Assembly: GCA_036245525.1 (NCBI GenBank)
Contig: BTPG01000004.1
Coordinates: 165,088,008-165,152,007 of the forward strand
Length of the DNA stretch: 64,000 nt
Direction of reading: 5' to 3'
Source: Semisulcospira habei
Taxonomy: Eukaryota > Mollusca > Gastropoda > Semisulcospiridae
The notes below the pieces were generated by a model that saw only the letters and a program-made list of their open reading frames with translations, was not told the origin of the DNA and did no database searches. The position numbers and the translations under genes are program-made. Shown here one piece after another: positions 21,470 to 33,536 of this stretch. Numbering within the stretch: the stretch's first letter is position 1; each line of letters starts with the position of its first letter.

Positions 21470-24400
21470 TGACACGACCCTGCTTCCGGGCGCGAACTAT
21501 GAGCGCTAACACTTGAGATACACCCAACCCATACTAACACAAACCTAACACAAACACCAGAGGAACAATGATGACGACATTTATTAAATATATCCCTAAC
21601 AATAAACAACTATTCTCACGCAATCCTAACCACGCATTCACACATCACATTCACCCGCACTCACGTCCAAACTCCCCCCCCCCCCACCCCCCCCCCCCCG
21701 AATATCCGTTGCACACTATACAAAATAATATATAATAAACTAAATATCCCTAATACAAAAGGTTGAGGAAACTAATATATAATAAACAAATTACCTTAAT
21801 AAAATACAAACGAAAACTGAGGCTGAAAGGCTTAAACCGTACGCCACTGGACCCTGACGGAAGCACAAGCTTCAAGCGCTAACGCCAGTTAGACCAACGC
21901 TTTTGCTTCCGTGGAGAGTCTATCACAGCACGTGGCTCCTTAAGTAATACAGTATTTCAATTAGCACAATATCAAATATACGATCAGCCAAATATGCTTT
22001 CTAACACATAAATGAAGATCGAGAAGAAATGAATACAGTTCATAAGCTACTAAAACTCCCCAGCGGGAACACGAACAAGCTCGAATTAAATTAGTGCTCT
22101 CGCAAACTAGACATCCACAGCGCAAGGCTCCTTTAACTAACAATGTTTTGACCAACACAAAGTCGATTAGATAGTGGACCAAGCGTTCTCAATACAATAC
22201 AGCCGAAAGTTAAGCAAACTTAATAGGTCAAAAGCCATTAGACCTTCTCGCCGGAAGCACAACCGTTAAGCTCCAATATTGACACTACCAAGATATGAAA
22301 AAGATCAACGTTCTTTACTTACTTACTTACTTACGCCTGTCACCCCTACCCGGATATAGGCCGTCGACGAGAGACCTCCAGCAACTCCTGTCCTGTGCTT
22401 CTCCTTCGATTCTACTCCAGGTGGTTCCCAGTCTCTTGATGTCTGCTTGGAGGTCTCGACGCCAGGAGTTTCTCGGCCTACCTCTTTTCCTCTTTCCCTG
22501 GGGGTTCCATGACAATGACTGCCTAGTGATACTGGAAGCTGGCTTTCTCAGACTGTGACCGATCCATCCCCATCTTCTTCGCCCAATTTCATTCTCTGCT
22601 CTTATCTGCTCTGTTCTCTCCCAGAGTCTGACGTTGCTGATCTTCTCTGGCCAGTGGATTTTCAAAATTCTTCTAAGGCAACTGTTCATGAAGGTCTGTA
22701 CTCTGTTGACTGTGCTTTTTGTCAATCTCCAAGTCTCTGCTCCATATAGGAGAACTGCTTTTACATTGGAGTTGAAAATCCGGACTTTGGTGTGTTGTGA
22801 CAGCTCTCTGGAACTCCACACTTTTTTCAACTGGAGAAAGGCTGCTCTGGCTTTACCGATTCGTGCTCTGACATCTGCATCAGTGCCGCCTTTTTTGTCT
22901 ATGATGCTCCCGAGATAGGTGAAGGACTCCACCTCCTCCAACGGGGTGCCAGCAAGCAAGACTGGTTCTTCCCTGGTTGCGTTCAGCCTCATTGTCTTTG
23001 TTTTCTGTTTGTGAATGGTGAGGCCCACTTGGGACGAGATGTCAGCAAGCCTCGTGGTCTTGTCCTGCATTTGTTGATGAGTGTGGGACAGTAATGCCAA
23101 GTCGTCTGCAAAATCGAGGTCGTCAAGCTGTGTCCACAGTGTCCACTGTATTCCACTTCGTCTGTGCTCTGTGGTCATCTTCATGACCCAGTCTAATGGC
23201 CAGTAGGAATAGGAACGGAGACAGCAGACACCCCTGCCTGACACCAGTTCTAACCTGGAGCTCCCTGGTGAACTGCCCTTCGTGGATCACGTGACATGTC
23301 ATGCCATCGTAGCTGCTCTTGATCAGGCGGACGAGCTTTGTGGGTACACCGTAGTGTCGTAGGAGTTTCCACAGAGTCTCTCGGTCCACACTGTCAAATG
23401 CTTTCTCATAATCCACAAAGTTGACGTACAGCGGGAAGCTCCACTCCAGAGACTGTTCCACAATGATGCGGAGAGTGGCGATCTGGTCTGTACATGATCG
23501 GTTCTTCCTGAATCCTGCTTGCTGGTCTCTCAGCTGGGGGTCAACGGAGCTCTTCATTCTCTCCAGGATGATCCTGTTGAAGACCTTTCCTGGTACCGAC
23601 AGCAAGGTGATTCCTCTGTAGTTGGAACACTTGCTGAGGTCGCCTTTCTTGGGAAGCTTGATTAGGTACCCCTCCTTCCAGTCAGCCGGCATCACCTCCT
23701 CTTCCCAGATCTTTCCAAACAGTGGGTACAGCATCTCCACTGTTGTCTCTAGGTCTGCTTTCAGAGACTCCGCTGGGATGCCATCTGGGCCTGCTGCTTT
23801 GCCGTTCTTCAAAAATGCCACTGCTCTTCTGATCTCTTCCCGGCTGGGTCTGTCACAGCTGATGGGTAGGTCGGTCTCTGCCGGCTGGATGTCCGGGGGG
23901 GTCGGGTGGGCTAGGTCTGTTCAGTAACTCTTCAAAATACTCGGCCCATCTGTCGAGTTGGTCTGCTCTGTCTGCAATAGGCTTGCCTTCTTTGTCTTTT
24001 ACTGGTCTTTCTGTATGGCCATACTTGCCTGACAATCTTCTGGTAATGTCATAGAGCTGTTTCATGTTGCCGCTGCCTGCTGCCTTTTCTGCCTCTGCTG
24101 CCAGGCTGTCTGTGTAGGCCCTCTTGTCTGCCCTGATACTCCTCTTCACTTCGCGGTTGGCTTCTGAGTATTCCCCCTGTGCCCTTACTTTGGCTGCTCT
24201 CGTGCGACTGTTATTGACAGCTGCTTTCTTCTGCTTCCTCACTTCTATCTTCTTCAAGGTCTGTGCCGACAGCCAGTCCTTGTGATGGTGTTTTCTGAAC
24301 CCTACAGCGTCTTTGCAGGTTGAGTTCAGCGCCTCTCTAACTGCCTTCCACTGCTGCTCTGTGGTGACCGCCTCCTCTTCATTTACTAGCTCCTGTAGCG

Positions 24401-25705
24401 CTTGAAACCGGTTGGACAGCACCAGTTTGAACTCTTCTCTAACTCCAGTTTCTCTCAGGAGGCCTACATTATAGCGCTGTCTTCTTGTTGTCTCTGTGCG
24501 GCTTTTCTTTAGCTTGAGCTTCATTCTTAAGGTAAGCAGATGGTGGTCGGAGGCGACATCTGCTCCCCTCCTCACTCGAACATCTTGAAGGGATCTTCTA
24601 AATTTCTTGCTAATGCAGATATGGTCTATTTGGTTCTCTGTTGTATGGTCAGGTGAGACCCAAGTTGCTTTGTGTATCCTTCTGTGTGGGAAGATGCTGC
24701 CTCCAATGACAAGTCGGTTTAGAGCACAAAAGTCTACAAACCTCTCCCCGTTCTCACTCATCTCCGAGCCTAGACCCTGTCTCCCCATCACCTCTTCGTA
24801 TCCGGTGTTGTCCTCCCCTATTTTGGCATTAAAATCGCCCATGACGATGGTGATGTCTCACTCCGCACATTTGTCCAAGGCACTCTGGAGTCGGTCGTAG
24901 AACTCTTGTTTCTCTTCCTCGTCCCTGTCATTAGTGGGCGCATAACACATCAACGTTCTTTACAACATTATAATTATACAAAACTTCAATTAAACAGGTT
25001 AGGAATAACTACATGGGACGACCCGACCTGACTAAACACGGGGCGTGCCGCGACACGCGCAACAGCACCCATGTCCGGCGTCGTAGCCCACAAGGCGGAG
25101 TGACACAGTCAGCCTCCACTCAGTACCACAGCACGGGGCAGACTAGCCGGTTAGTTCTTTGGATTTAAGGATGCATGTCATCCGTGAAGACACCCTGGCT
25201 AGGACGAAGACAAACAAGGACAAGACAAGCCAGGGGTAAAGTCGTCGCAGCTCTTCTTCTCTTCTTAGGACACCGACTCCCGTGCTCGACCAGGGCCGTC
25301 TCGTAGAGCCGTCACAGAGGAATGACATGGCTACTTGAGGCTGGCGGCTAATGGAAAACCACGTACGCACAAACCCCCCTCAGAGACGACGTTGAAAAGA
25401 CGACTGCTCTCGTTCGCAGCTGGAATGCGACAGTCTAAAATTTAGATAACGTTAGGTTGGCAAAAAAACTGCTCACTAAATCACGTGATGAAAATTCACG
25501 TGAAACAGGTACCACCCGATGGCTTTAAGACTGAGCGATCCCGTGTGTTACGCCGACCTGCAAACTCTCGTACAGCAGCAAATACTCATGTACAGGCCAA
25601 ATACTAGACATCTATGCTATCGCTACTCGGTGACTAACTAAATCCTGTCACCCCTCTAAAATTACTCTCCGACAAAATTAAACGAAAAAAACCCGTGTCG
25701 TGACA
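21470..25705 (-). repeat. 3' LTR of the gypsy element, split by LINE-A
   Basis: The left part 21,470-22,318 matches the 5' LTR at 32,001-32,416 (for example GAGCGCTAACACT, CACAAACACCAGAGGAACAATG). The right part 24,964-25,705 ends in TGACACATCT next to a 17-base poly-C, the polypurine tract when read on the minus strand. Removing LINE-A and one target copy leaves an LTR of roughly 1.6 kb. Confidence 0.82.
22319..24948 (-). pseudogene. LINE-A copy 2: endonuclease plus reverse transcriptase, 15 bp target-site duplication
   Basis: ATCAACGTTCTTTAC at 22,304-22,318 and 24,949-24,963 brackets the insertion. Reading down the minus strand: APE endonuclease from about 24,900 (GDFNAKIG, SPDHTTENQIDHI, DHHLLTL), then RT with FLKNGKAAGPDGIPAE, KCSNYRGITLLS, AGFRKNRSCTDQI, KAFDSVDRETLW, GVRQGCLLSP, and LDFADDLALLSHT near 23,115-23,080. 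The C-terminus has LYGAETWRL, RRILKIHWPEK, GWIGHSLRKP and NPQGKRKRGRPRNSWRRDL, ending in PGRGDRRK and (GTAA)n. Frameshifts occur near 23,840 and 23,140. It is 5'-truncated within the endonuclease. The fold and tail suggest an RTE-like clade. Confidence 0.92.
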
Positions 25706-25759
25706 CATCTCCCCCCCCCCCCCCCCCTAGTACAAAACTACTAGTTTTTGTTCCTTTAG

Positions 25760-25867
25760 TACTATCACGACTCGACATTCCTACTTAGAAAATCGGCGGG
25801 TATATACTGGTCTGTCTTCTCAACATAACTATGATGAAAGAAACCTTCCAGCCTTACCTCGCACTCA
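25760..25867 (-). pseudogene. Last part of gypsy RNase H frame
   Basis: The minus frame ends YVEKTDQYIPADFLSRNVES followed by a stop. ADFLSR is the usual close of a Ty3/gypsy RNase H region. It lies downstream of integrase, next to the polypurine tract and the 3' LTR, which is the reverse of the usual gypsy order. Confidence 0.65.
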
Positions 25868-26207
25868 CCCCACCTGGGTCTGCCTGGGGACCTGGGTGGG
25901 GTAGGTACTTTTAGTTCCCAGGTCACCTGGTCAGCCCACAGGTGAGTTTTTCTCTCTATTCTGGGCATGTGTTTCTGTCTACCCTTGCCATTCACCTGTA
26001 TTTGCCTTTTAAACTCCCCTACTGTCGCACTGCCTGTAGCTCTTGATATGGATGTGTTGCTAATGGCTTAGCTTATTTAGCCCCATGTGTTAGTTTATTA
26101 ACGTATTTGACCAGATGGCGACTACATCAATGTCTGTTATTATTTTTTTCACAGCATGCAGCACGTCCTGAGAAGCCTTGTTGCTGTCGGACGTTAGCAT
26201 GTACATC
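25868..26207 (+). mobile_element. SINE-alpha copy 7, worn by ~28 one-base deletions
   Basis: Sense copy with flanking ACCTCGCACTC at about 25,856-25,866 and 26,210-26,220. Compared with the other copies, homopolymer runs are nearly all one base short (for example TCTGCCTGGGG for TCTGCCCTGGGGG), with few substitutions. It sits at the site of the RT deletion in the gypsy element. Confidence 0.88.
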
Positions 26208-26401
26208 AAACTACCTCGCACTCGCCTACGCAGTGTGCACAGTAAGCGGTAAAAATCTGCACACTGCCCAATGCAGTCTCACCGTCCGTGTACGCTGACA
26301 CTCAGAATCTAAGCTAGGCCCCCCCCCCCACCCTCGGGGCTTCAACAGCTGTCCACGTCACTGTCGGTACGTTGTCAACAACGGGCAGCTCCTCCTGCTT
26401 T

Positions 26402-27603
26402 TTACCTTCTCTTACGACTACGGCGGTAACTATGCTGACTCTCGTGGAAGAGTTTTAACAGGTTAGCATGGAGTAACTTGGTTTTGCCCCCTATCCTTAC
26501 GTGGTAATCACACTCTCCCTGTCGCCCTACCACTTCATACGGACCTCGCCAACTCATTTCTAGCTTGTTGTGCTTGGTGGGTAGCAGAAGTAACACCTTG
26601 TCTCCTACTCGGAACTGACGGCGTTTTGCTTTCTGTCAAAATGACGTTTCTGCCTAGCGCTAGCTTTCTTTAGGTTTTCTTTGGCTATCTTACAGGTTTC
26701 CTCTATCCTGCTCCTCAGGTCAACTACATACTGGTTGCTAACTTTGACCTCTTCACCCTTGAACTCTTTCGTCCACAACTCCCTCAAAATGGCTATGGGT
26801 CCCCTACCGTCTTCCCGTATAAGAGCTCGAACGGCGAAAACTTCCCTGTATGCGAATAGCAACGCAGGAATGTACCTGTCCCATGACCTCGGTTGTTCCT
26901 TAGTGAGTTTTCTGAGCATGGATATCAATGTCCCGTTAAACCTTTCCACCAGCCCGTTGCATTGGGGATGATATGGTGTCGTACACTTGCCCTTGACGGC
27001 TAACAGCATATTGACCTCGCTCATGACGCTAGACATGAACTGCGTACCCTGATCAGTCAAAACTTCCCGAGGTCCAGATTTCCTACAACGCTTCTGCGAC
27101 ACGCTCTGCTTCGATGCCCTTCAGAGGTGCAGTTTCGGGGTATCTGGTAGCGTAATCTACTACACCAAGGATGTACTGATTTCTTCTATCTGACTTGGGC
27201 GATATCGGACCTCCGATGTCCACCGCGACCCTCTGAAACGTTTCTTGTCCTAGAGGAATTTGTTGCATCGGGACTTTCGACACTCTACCTCTGGGGACTG
27301 TCTGCTGACATTCCGGACAAGACTCACAGAATCTCCTATCCTCGGCACACATGCCGGGCCAATAGAAAGTACCCCAGATCCTCTCCTTGGTCCGTTTCCC
27401 TCCGAAATGCCCTGCCATTGAAGGATCGTGCACTAGCCGTAACACCTCCCCCCTAAGTTGCCGTGGCACCACTAACTGCAATAGCTCCGCCCCCTCTCGC
27501 AGATAGACTCTGTACAACACTCCCTTTTTGACGCGGAACTTAACTGACGCTATACCCGACTTCAAGACTGTTCCTTGCCTTGCACAGTTTCTAGATTTAG
27601 CTT
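26402..27603 (-). pseudogene. Ty3/gypsy integrase
   Basis: The frame starts next to a protease linker and has the HHCC zinc finger (HDPSMAGHF ... CESCPECQQ), then the DDE core: RVAVDIGGP, VLTDQGTQFMS and NGLVERFNGTL. The C-terminal GPY/F module follows (MSWRGPYEVVGR, HANLLKLFHES). Frameshifts are near 27,090 and 26,605. Downstream the frame continues as EELPVVDNVPTVTW before the deletion. The order protease-integrase, with a leftover RNase H end after it, matches Gmr1-like elements. Confidence 0.88.
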
Positions 27604-29622
27604 CTACAAAGCACTGAAAGCTGTGTATGGCTCCAGGCACCTGGTACAGAGTCCCCTGCGAAGCGCTAATGGACAGGCATTGCTCACAGATAATACCTCC
27701 ATCTTGAACCGCTGGTCTGAGTACTTTCAGAGCCTCTTCAGTGCTGAGCGCACTGTTCAAGAAGCAGTCATCGTCCAAATCCCACACCTCCCAGCAAAGG
27801 TTGAATTGGACGAACCGCCCACCGCTGAAGAGACTCACAGCCATCCACCAGCTCAAGAGTGGCAAAGCAGCAGGCATTGATGGAATACCGCCAGAGATCT
27901 GGAAACATGGAGGCCCAGCACTGCACAACAAGCTCCACGACCTCTTTCTATGCTGCTGGGAGGAAGGAACACTACCAAAGGATCTCCGTGATGCAGTCGT
28001 TATCACCCTGTACAAGAACAAAGGCGAGAAGTCTGACTGCTCCAACTATCGTGAAATTACCCTGCTGTCCATTGCCGGGAAAATTCTCGCAAGGCTGCTC
28101 GTGAATCGGCTGGTACCTGCCATCGCCGAAGATCACCTCCCAGAGGGCCAATGTGGCTTCAGAGCCAACAGGAGCACCACCGACATAGTCTTTGTGCTGA
28201 GACAGCTTCAGGAGAAGTGCCGCAAACAGAACAAAGGGCTGTACATAACGTTTGTTGACCTAACATAAGCGTTCGACACTGTGAGCAGGCAAGGCATGTG
28301 GCAGATCCTGGAGCGACTTGGCTGTCCCCCAAAGTTCCTCAGCATGATCGTCCAGCTGCACGAGGACCAGCAAGGCCAGGTCAGACTCAACAATGACCTC
28401 TCAGAACCATTCCCTATTCTCAACGGTGTAAAGCAAGGCTGCGTGCTGGCACCGACCCTCTTCACCATCTTTTATAGCATGATGTTGAAGCAGGCCACAG
28501 TGGACCTCGACGATGACAATGCAGTGTACATCAGGTATCTTCTCGATGGCAGCCTGTTCAACCTCAGACGACTGCAGGCCCACACCAAAACCCTAGACCA
28601 ACTGATTCGTGAGCTGCTTTTATCTGATGACGCCGCCCTCGTTGCACACACAGAGAGAGCCCTGCAGCGCATCACGTCCTGCTTCGCAGACGCTGCCCAG
28701 CTCTTTGGACTCGAGGTCAGTCTGAAAAAGACAGAGGTTCTCCATCAGCCGGCACCCACGGTAGAGCATCACCCTCCCCACATCACCATCGGCGAGTCTG
28801 CACTAAAGTCAGTGCACCAGTTTACTTAGCTTGGCTGCATTATCACGTCGGACGCCAAGCTGGACAAGGAGCTTGACAGCAGGCTGGCAAAAGCGAACAG
28901 CGCTTTCGGGCGACTATTCAAGCGGCTGTGGCACAACCAACAGCTAAAAACAGGCACCAAGATCAGCGTGTACAGAGCTGTCGTCCTCACCACCCTGCTG
29001 TATAGTTCCGAGTCCTGGGCCCTCTACCGCAGCCAACTAGACTCCTCGAACGCTTCCACCAGAGCTGCCTGCGTACCATCCTGGACATTCACTGGAGTGA
29101 CTATGTCACCAACGTCGAGGTCCTTGAACAGGCAGAAACTGTGAGCATCGAGGCTTTGCTGCTGCGGACGCAGCTCCGCTGGGCGGGGCATGTCTCCAGG
29201 ATGGAGAATCATCGCCTACCCAAGATCACCCTGTTTGGCGAGCTTGCCACTGGACACCGAGACAGAGGGGCACCAAAAAAGAGATACAAAGACTGTCTCA
29301 AGAAGTCACTTAGTGCCTGCCAAATCGACCACCGCCAGTGGTCTTCGCTTGCTGCGGACCGTGACACCTGGCGCTCCACCATTTACAAGGCAGCCGTCTC
29401 CTTTGAGGAATCTCGCAGAGCTAGCCTTAAGGACAAGCGGCTCAGGAGAAAAAAACAGAGATGCCGATGCCGCAACTCAGAACCCTGGCCAGACCTTCCC
29501 CTGCAGCCACTGAGGTCGAACCTGCCTGTCCCGGATTGGCCTCCGCAGCCACGAGGAGTTCTGCAGACGTCGTGGGCAACCCCTATAAAATCTTCGTTCA
29601 CGAAGTCAAGCCAAGAGAGAGA
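27604..29622 (+). pseudogene. LINE-C copy 2, inserted with a ~130 bp target-site duplication
   Basis: A 5'-truncated copy of the family at 12,157-14,072. Motifs: IPPEIWKHGGPALHNK, KILARLLVNRL, GQCGFRANRSTTDI, GVKQGCVLAPTLF, and a catalytic box changed to LLLSDDAAL. Stops include TAA at 28,266-28,268 in the AFDTV motif and TAG at about 28,828. Flanking gypsy sequence is duplicated: 27,472-27,603 on the left equals 29,623-29,749 on the right, with a 10-base deletion in the right copy. This confirms both ends. The 3' end has CTTCGTTCACGAAG and then (GA)n. Confidence 0.9.
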
Positions 29623-29749
29623 GAGACTAACTGCGATATTTCCGCCCCCTCTCGCAGATAGACTCTGTACAACACTCCCTTTTTGACGCGGAACTTAACC
29701 CGACTTCAAGACTGTTCCTTGCCTAGCACAGTTTCTAGATTTAGCTAAG

Positions 29750-31703
29750 GTCTCATCCTCCTCATGCCACTTCTTTAACTGGTCTGGAGTCACATCCAGC
29801 CTAAGCGATTCTGGAATGGCTAACATAATTTTTTCCCCTGCCTTCTGCCCTCACCTGAGCTGGGGTTTGTATCGCAGCGGCTACGGCACACTGCTTTCCA
29901 TCTACGGCTACGGGACTACGCTGCCCGTCCTTAAAGACTACCCAGTTGCCTAGTATGACGTCGGGGACGGAATCTTCAATGACTATCAGTTCTACAGTCC
30001 CCTTCATAAACTGCGAGTCTACCTCAACGAAAGCCGTGGAGTACTTCCCTTAAAATGGACGGATCGGTCAACACCACTTCGATCTCACGACCTGTCAAAT
30101 CTTCGGGCCGCACCCATCTCGACGCTACAGCTCCCATCTCAGCCCCCGTATCCCTCATGACTCTAACAGGACTACCTTTAAGCCGCCCCGTACTCCAAGG
30201 ATTGTACGGCTGGATACTACTGACGGTGTTAATGAGCTCTCCCTGAATCAAACTGGCGTCAGGACTTACCGTCACTTGATTCAACGGGTTAGGCTGTCTA
30301 CACTGCCTCGCTACGTGCCCCCTCTTCCCACACCTGTAACACTCAATCTGACTACCTCCTCCCTGACTCTCCCTCGGTTTAACCTCTTCCTTCTTACTTC
30401 CACCAGACAGTTTATCTACCCTACTGGTCGTATTGCTGGATCTAGGTCCCTTCCTAACTGGTACCCCACCCCCCCCCCACCCCCCGCCAAACACAGGTCT
30501 CTTAGTCACGGCCCTCTTAGCGTCTATGTGAAGCTGCGCTAACTCCGCCGTCTTCTCACCGTTCTCGGGAAGTCGTTCCCTCACGAACAGCTCTAACTCC
30601 GGACTCATGGTGGAGTATAGTTGCTCCGTGATGAAAGCGTCCAACACGTCAACTACACTCTCCATGTCTCTCTTGGCTAAGGAAAACCATCTCTTCACTA
30701 GAGTGTGCAACCTACTCAAAAACTGAGGAAAAGTTTCGGCGCCCTCCTTACGTACCTCCCTGAACTGCTTCCGGTAGTACTCAGCGTCCCTCGGAAAACG
30801 TTTAAGGAGCGCATCTCTAACGACACTGAAATCTTGGGCTTGCTCCGGACTCAACTTCAAGTACGTCTCTCTAGCTTCCCCCGACAGTATAGGTGACAAT
30901 CTAGCGGACCAGATATCCCTTCTCCAACCTTGAGTCTCGGCTATCTGCTCGAAGTGCTGAAGGTAACTCTCTATGTCTTCTTTCCCATCAAAAGGTAGAA
31001 GCCTGACGCGATACCCATCTGACTGGCTACGCTGACTTTGCTGTGCTAATGCCTGTTCTCTAGCCCTTCTCTCTTCTTCTAGCTGGGCTTGACATCTTTC
31101 TTTATAATCTGACCTTTCTTCAGCCCTTTCCCTACGATCTAACTCTCTTTGTTCCTGTTCAGCTTCGAGTTTTCTCTGTAGAGTCCTACGATCTAACTCT
31201 CTCTGTTCCCGTTCAGCCGGTCGAGTTTTCTCTCTAGAGCCCTACTATTTGCCTCCCTTTGTTCCCGTTCAGCTGCGAATTTCCTCTCTAGTAACTTCAT
31301 CTCTTGGTCTTTCCTAGCAGACTCCTGGTCTTTACTAACAGACTCCATCACAAAGTTGGCTAACACTACGTCTGTCAATTCCATGCTCATCCCCAACTCC
31401 CTGTATCTGACATAAGGGTCAGAACTGCCTAGCCTACACTGAACCTTTGACCTCTACCGGGGATAAAAGTGCCGCCATACGAGGGTTTGGAAAGGAAGGC
31501 GTACTCACAGTGACCGCTGCTCCAGTCTGACGCGACGGGGTGGTTCCAGCAATCAACAAGTCTGCCGTTGCCTCAGCCAGCTGTGCCCGGTCCTTCGCGG
31601 CCCTACGATCGCCCGCTCTGGTCTTCATAGTGCCCGGAGACGGTGTCCTGCCACTCAAGGAGAAAAACGAAAGCTGAACTACAGAACACCCAGCACACAA
31701 CAC
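29750..31703 (-). pseudogene. Gypsy gag and aspartic protease
   Basis: A first frame starts at about 31,703-31,630 with MKTRAGDRRAAKDRAQL. It is followed by a coiled-coil stretch (ERKFAAEREQREANSRALE) near 31,396-31,193 and then, after a frameshift, by capsid-like sequence (WRRDIWSARL, LSPEQAQDFSVVRDALLKRF) at 30,950-30,024. The zinc knuckle CYRCGKRGHVARQC is near 30,325. The protease has the active-site DTGAEMGAV near 30,170 and the ILGNW strand near 29,950. It is broken by at least two frameshifts. Coding resumes into integrase after the LINE-C insertion. Confidence 0.85.
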
Positions 31704-31987
31704 TTAACACTTAATACGAGACAATCAAATGGATGACAAAAACAAACGGAAGACGGAGCCGGAGGGTCCCTGTTGTCCAGGCCTTTGGCAGCAGTTACAC
31801 GCAACAACCCCCCGTTTCGCACTACTCAGGGTATGAGCTTTAGAGCAATACTCCCTCACTCCCGACCAACCGCCCGCCTAGTCACTCACTCGACATGACA
31901 GCGAAGAAACAAAACACTAACCTCTGGGTACTAACCTAACCTAACGATCTACCAACAAAACCACCTCTAACAATTTCGAATCCCACC

Positions 31988-32000
31988 GCTGCCACCAAAA
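31988..32000 (-). promoter_or_regulatory. Gypsy primer-binding site region
   Basis: Directly inside the 5' LTR, the minus strand reads TTTTGGTGGCAGC followed by GGTGGGATTCGAA. TGGTGGCAGCGGTGGGA is a common gypsy primer-binding arrangement complementary to a tRNA 3' end. The tRNA identity was not determined. Confidence 0.55.
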
Positions 32001-32419
32001 TGTCACGACCCCGCTTCCAGGCGCGAACTATGAGCGCTAACACTCGAGATACACCCAACCCACACTAACACAAACCTAACACAAACACCAGAGGAACAAT
32101 GACGACGACATTTATTAAATATAACCCTAACAATAAACAACTATTCTCACGCAATCCTAACCACGCATTCACACATCACATTCACCCGCACTCACGTCCA
32201 AACTCCCCCCCCCCCCCCCCCCCCCGAATATCCGTTGCACACTATACAAAATAATATATAATAAACTAAATATCCCTAATACAAAAGGTTGAGGAAACTA
32301 ATATATAATAAAACAAATTACCTTAATAAAAATACAAACGAAAACTGAGCCTGAACGGCTTAAACCGTACGCCACTGGACCCCGACGGAAGCACAAGCGT
32401 CAAGCGCTAATGCCAGTTA
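32001..32419 (-). repeat. 5' LTR of the gypsy element, interrupted
   Basis: It matches the 3' LTR left part from TGTCACGACC through GCGCTAATGCCAGTTA. A poly-C run is 21 long here against C12-A-C13 in the partner. The LTR is cut at TTA (32,417-32,419) by the Harbinger insertion. Only about 12-15 bases resume at 33,537; the rest is absent. Confidence 0.85.
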
Positions 32420-33536
32420 AGGTGCGGTCTGACGTGAAGTGAAACAGAAGCAAAGCGATAAACAAAGCAAAGCATCTGCTTCTAAAAGCATCTAAAAATA
32501 AGTGCGTTTATAATGCTTTGCTTTGTGAGCCGGTCACACGATGAGAAGTTTTGCATAAGCAGTCTGCGTGGAAGCAATGCTCAGTTGTAAATCAGTTACC
32601 TCCCTTTACGCGATATTTTCAATATGGCAGATACATCGGACGACAGTGATTTGGAAGATATGCCTTTGGTAGTCCTTGCAGCCTACAAAATTGCCGAACA
32701 GAGAAGAAAGAAACAAAAGAGGCAAAAGAAGTATTGGATGAAACCCTGGTTGGAAAATCAGTCGGGTTCAGCCGGCATGGCGCATATCACGCGCTCATGC
32801 AAGAGCTGATTGAATGCGATGCTGATTCCTTTACGAATTTTGTGAGGATGGACCTACAGCACTTTCAGACACTGTTGGCACTGGTCACTCCGTACATTGA
32901 AAATGTGGGCTGGTGTAGCGACAGGCGGAATTCTGAAGAACTGAAAAGAATAGCACGAGCAGCAAAATGACGTCACTATAACAACCCCCCCTCCTCCCCC
33001 CCCCCCCCACCCCGCCTGATCTGCACGGCAATTGCACACACAAACACAAATGGCAGCCGAATGGCGCACACACTGAAACACGGACGGCAGACACACGACG
33101 CTTCCTACCGGTTGACGTTCTGTGGGCGGGGCTGAGGTACCCGCACAGCCATTTTTCAGGGTTTGGTTTCTGTAATTTTGGCTTCTTACATTCCATAATG
33201 CCTCGTGGTTTTGAATCAGATCGATGAGAATTATCAACTTGTGTCAGATTTGCTAATGGCCCAGTAGCTTTTGATGCCGCCATGGGCGCTGAAATGATAA
33301 CAACCTCGTTGCCGTAAAGTCGGCTCTTCTGATTGGCTGGCAATCAAATGCTTCAGCGAAACAACGCAAAATTTTAGAGCACGCTCAAACATTGAAAGCA
33401 TCGGCTTTGCTTCACTTCGGCGCTTTGCTGCTGTTATGCTTTAGGTCTAGTCACACGATAAACATCGTCAAAACTGCGATGTTTCGTGTTTTACTGGCTG
33501 TTTTTCTTCTGCTTCGCTTCCCGTCAGACTGCCGCT
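32420..33536 (+). mobile_element. PIF/Harbinger element, TTA target-site duplication
   Basis: Terminal inverted repeats AGGTGCGGTCTGACGTGAAG on the left and AGCGGCAGTCTGACGGGAAG (reverse complement of the right end) pair with few mismatches. TTA flanks both sides, as usual for this superfamily. Removing it restores the LTR sequence CCAGTTAGACCAA seen in the 3' LTR. The interior holds only an N-terminal transposase piece, so the copy is deleted and non-autonomous. Confidence 0.85.
32624..32970 (+). pseudogene. PIF/Harbinger transposase N-terminal fragment
   Basis: A frame from ATG 32,624 begins MADTSDDSDLEDMPLVV and reaches RRKKQKRQKKYWMKPWL. It then shifts frame to continue as HALMQELIECDADSFTNFVR and MDLQHFQTLLALVTPYIE. 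This matches the N-terminal region of HARBI1-like transposases. No DDE catalytic domain follows, because the sequence passes into a C-rich tract at 32,985 and unrelated DNA. Confidence 0.75.

Noticed and set aside
22295..23927. Plus-strand frames opposite LINE-A copy 2
   Set aside because: Antisense shadows; all recognisable motifs are on the minus strand.
26119..26298. Frame starting in the SINE-alpha copy
   Set aside because: It crosses the SINE boundary into gypsy sequence and has no family support.
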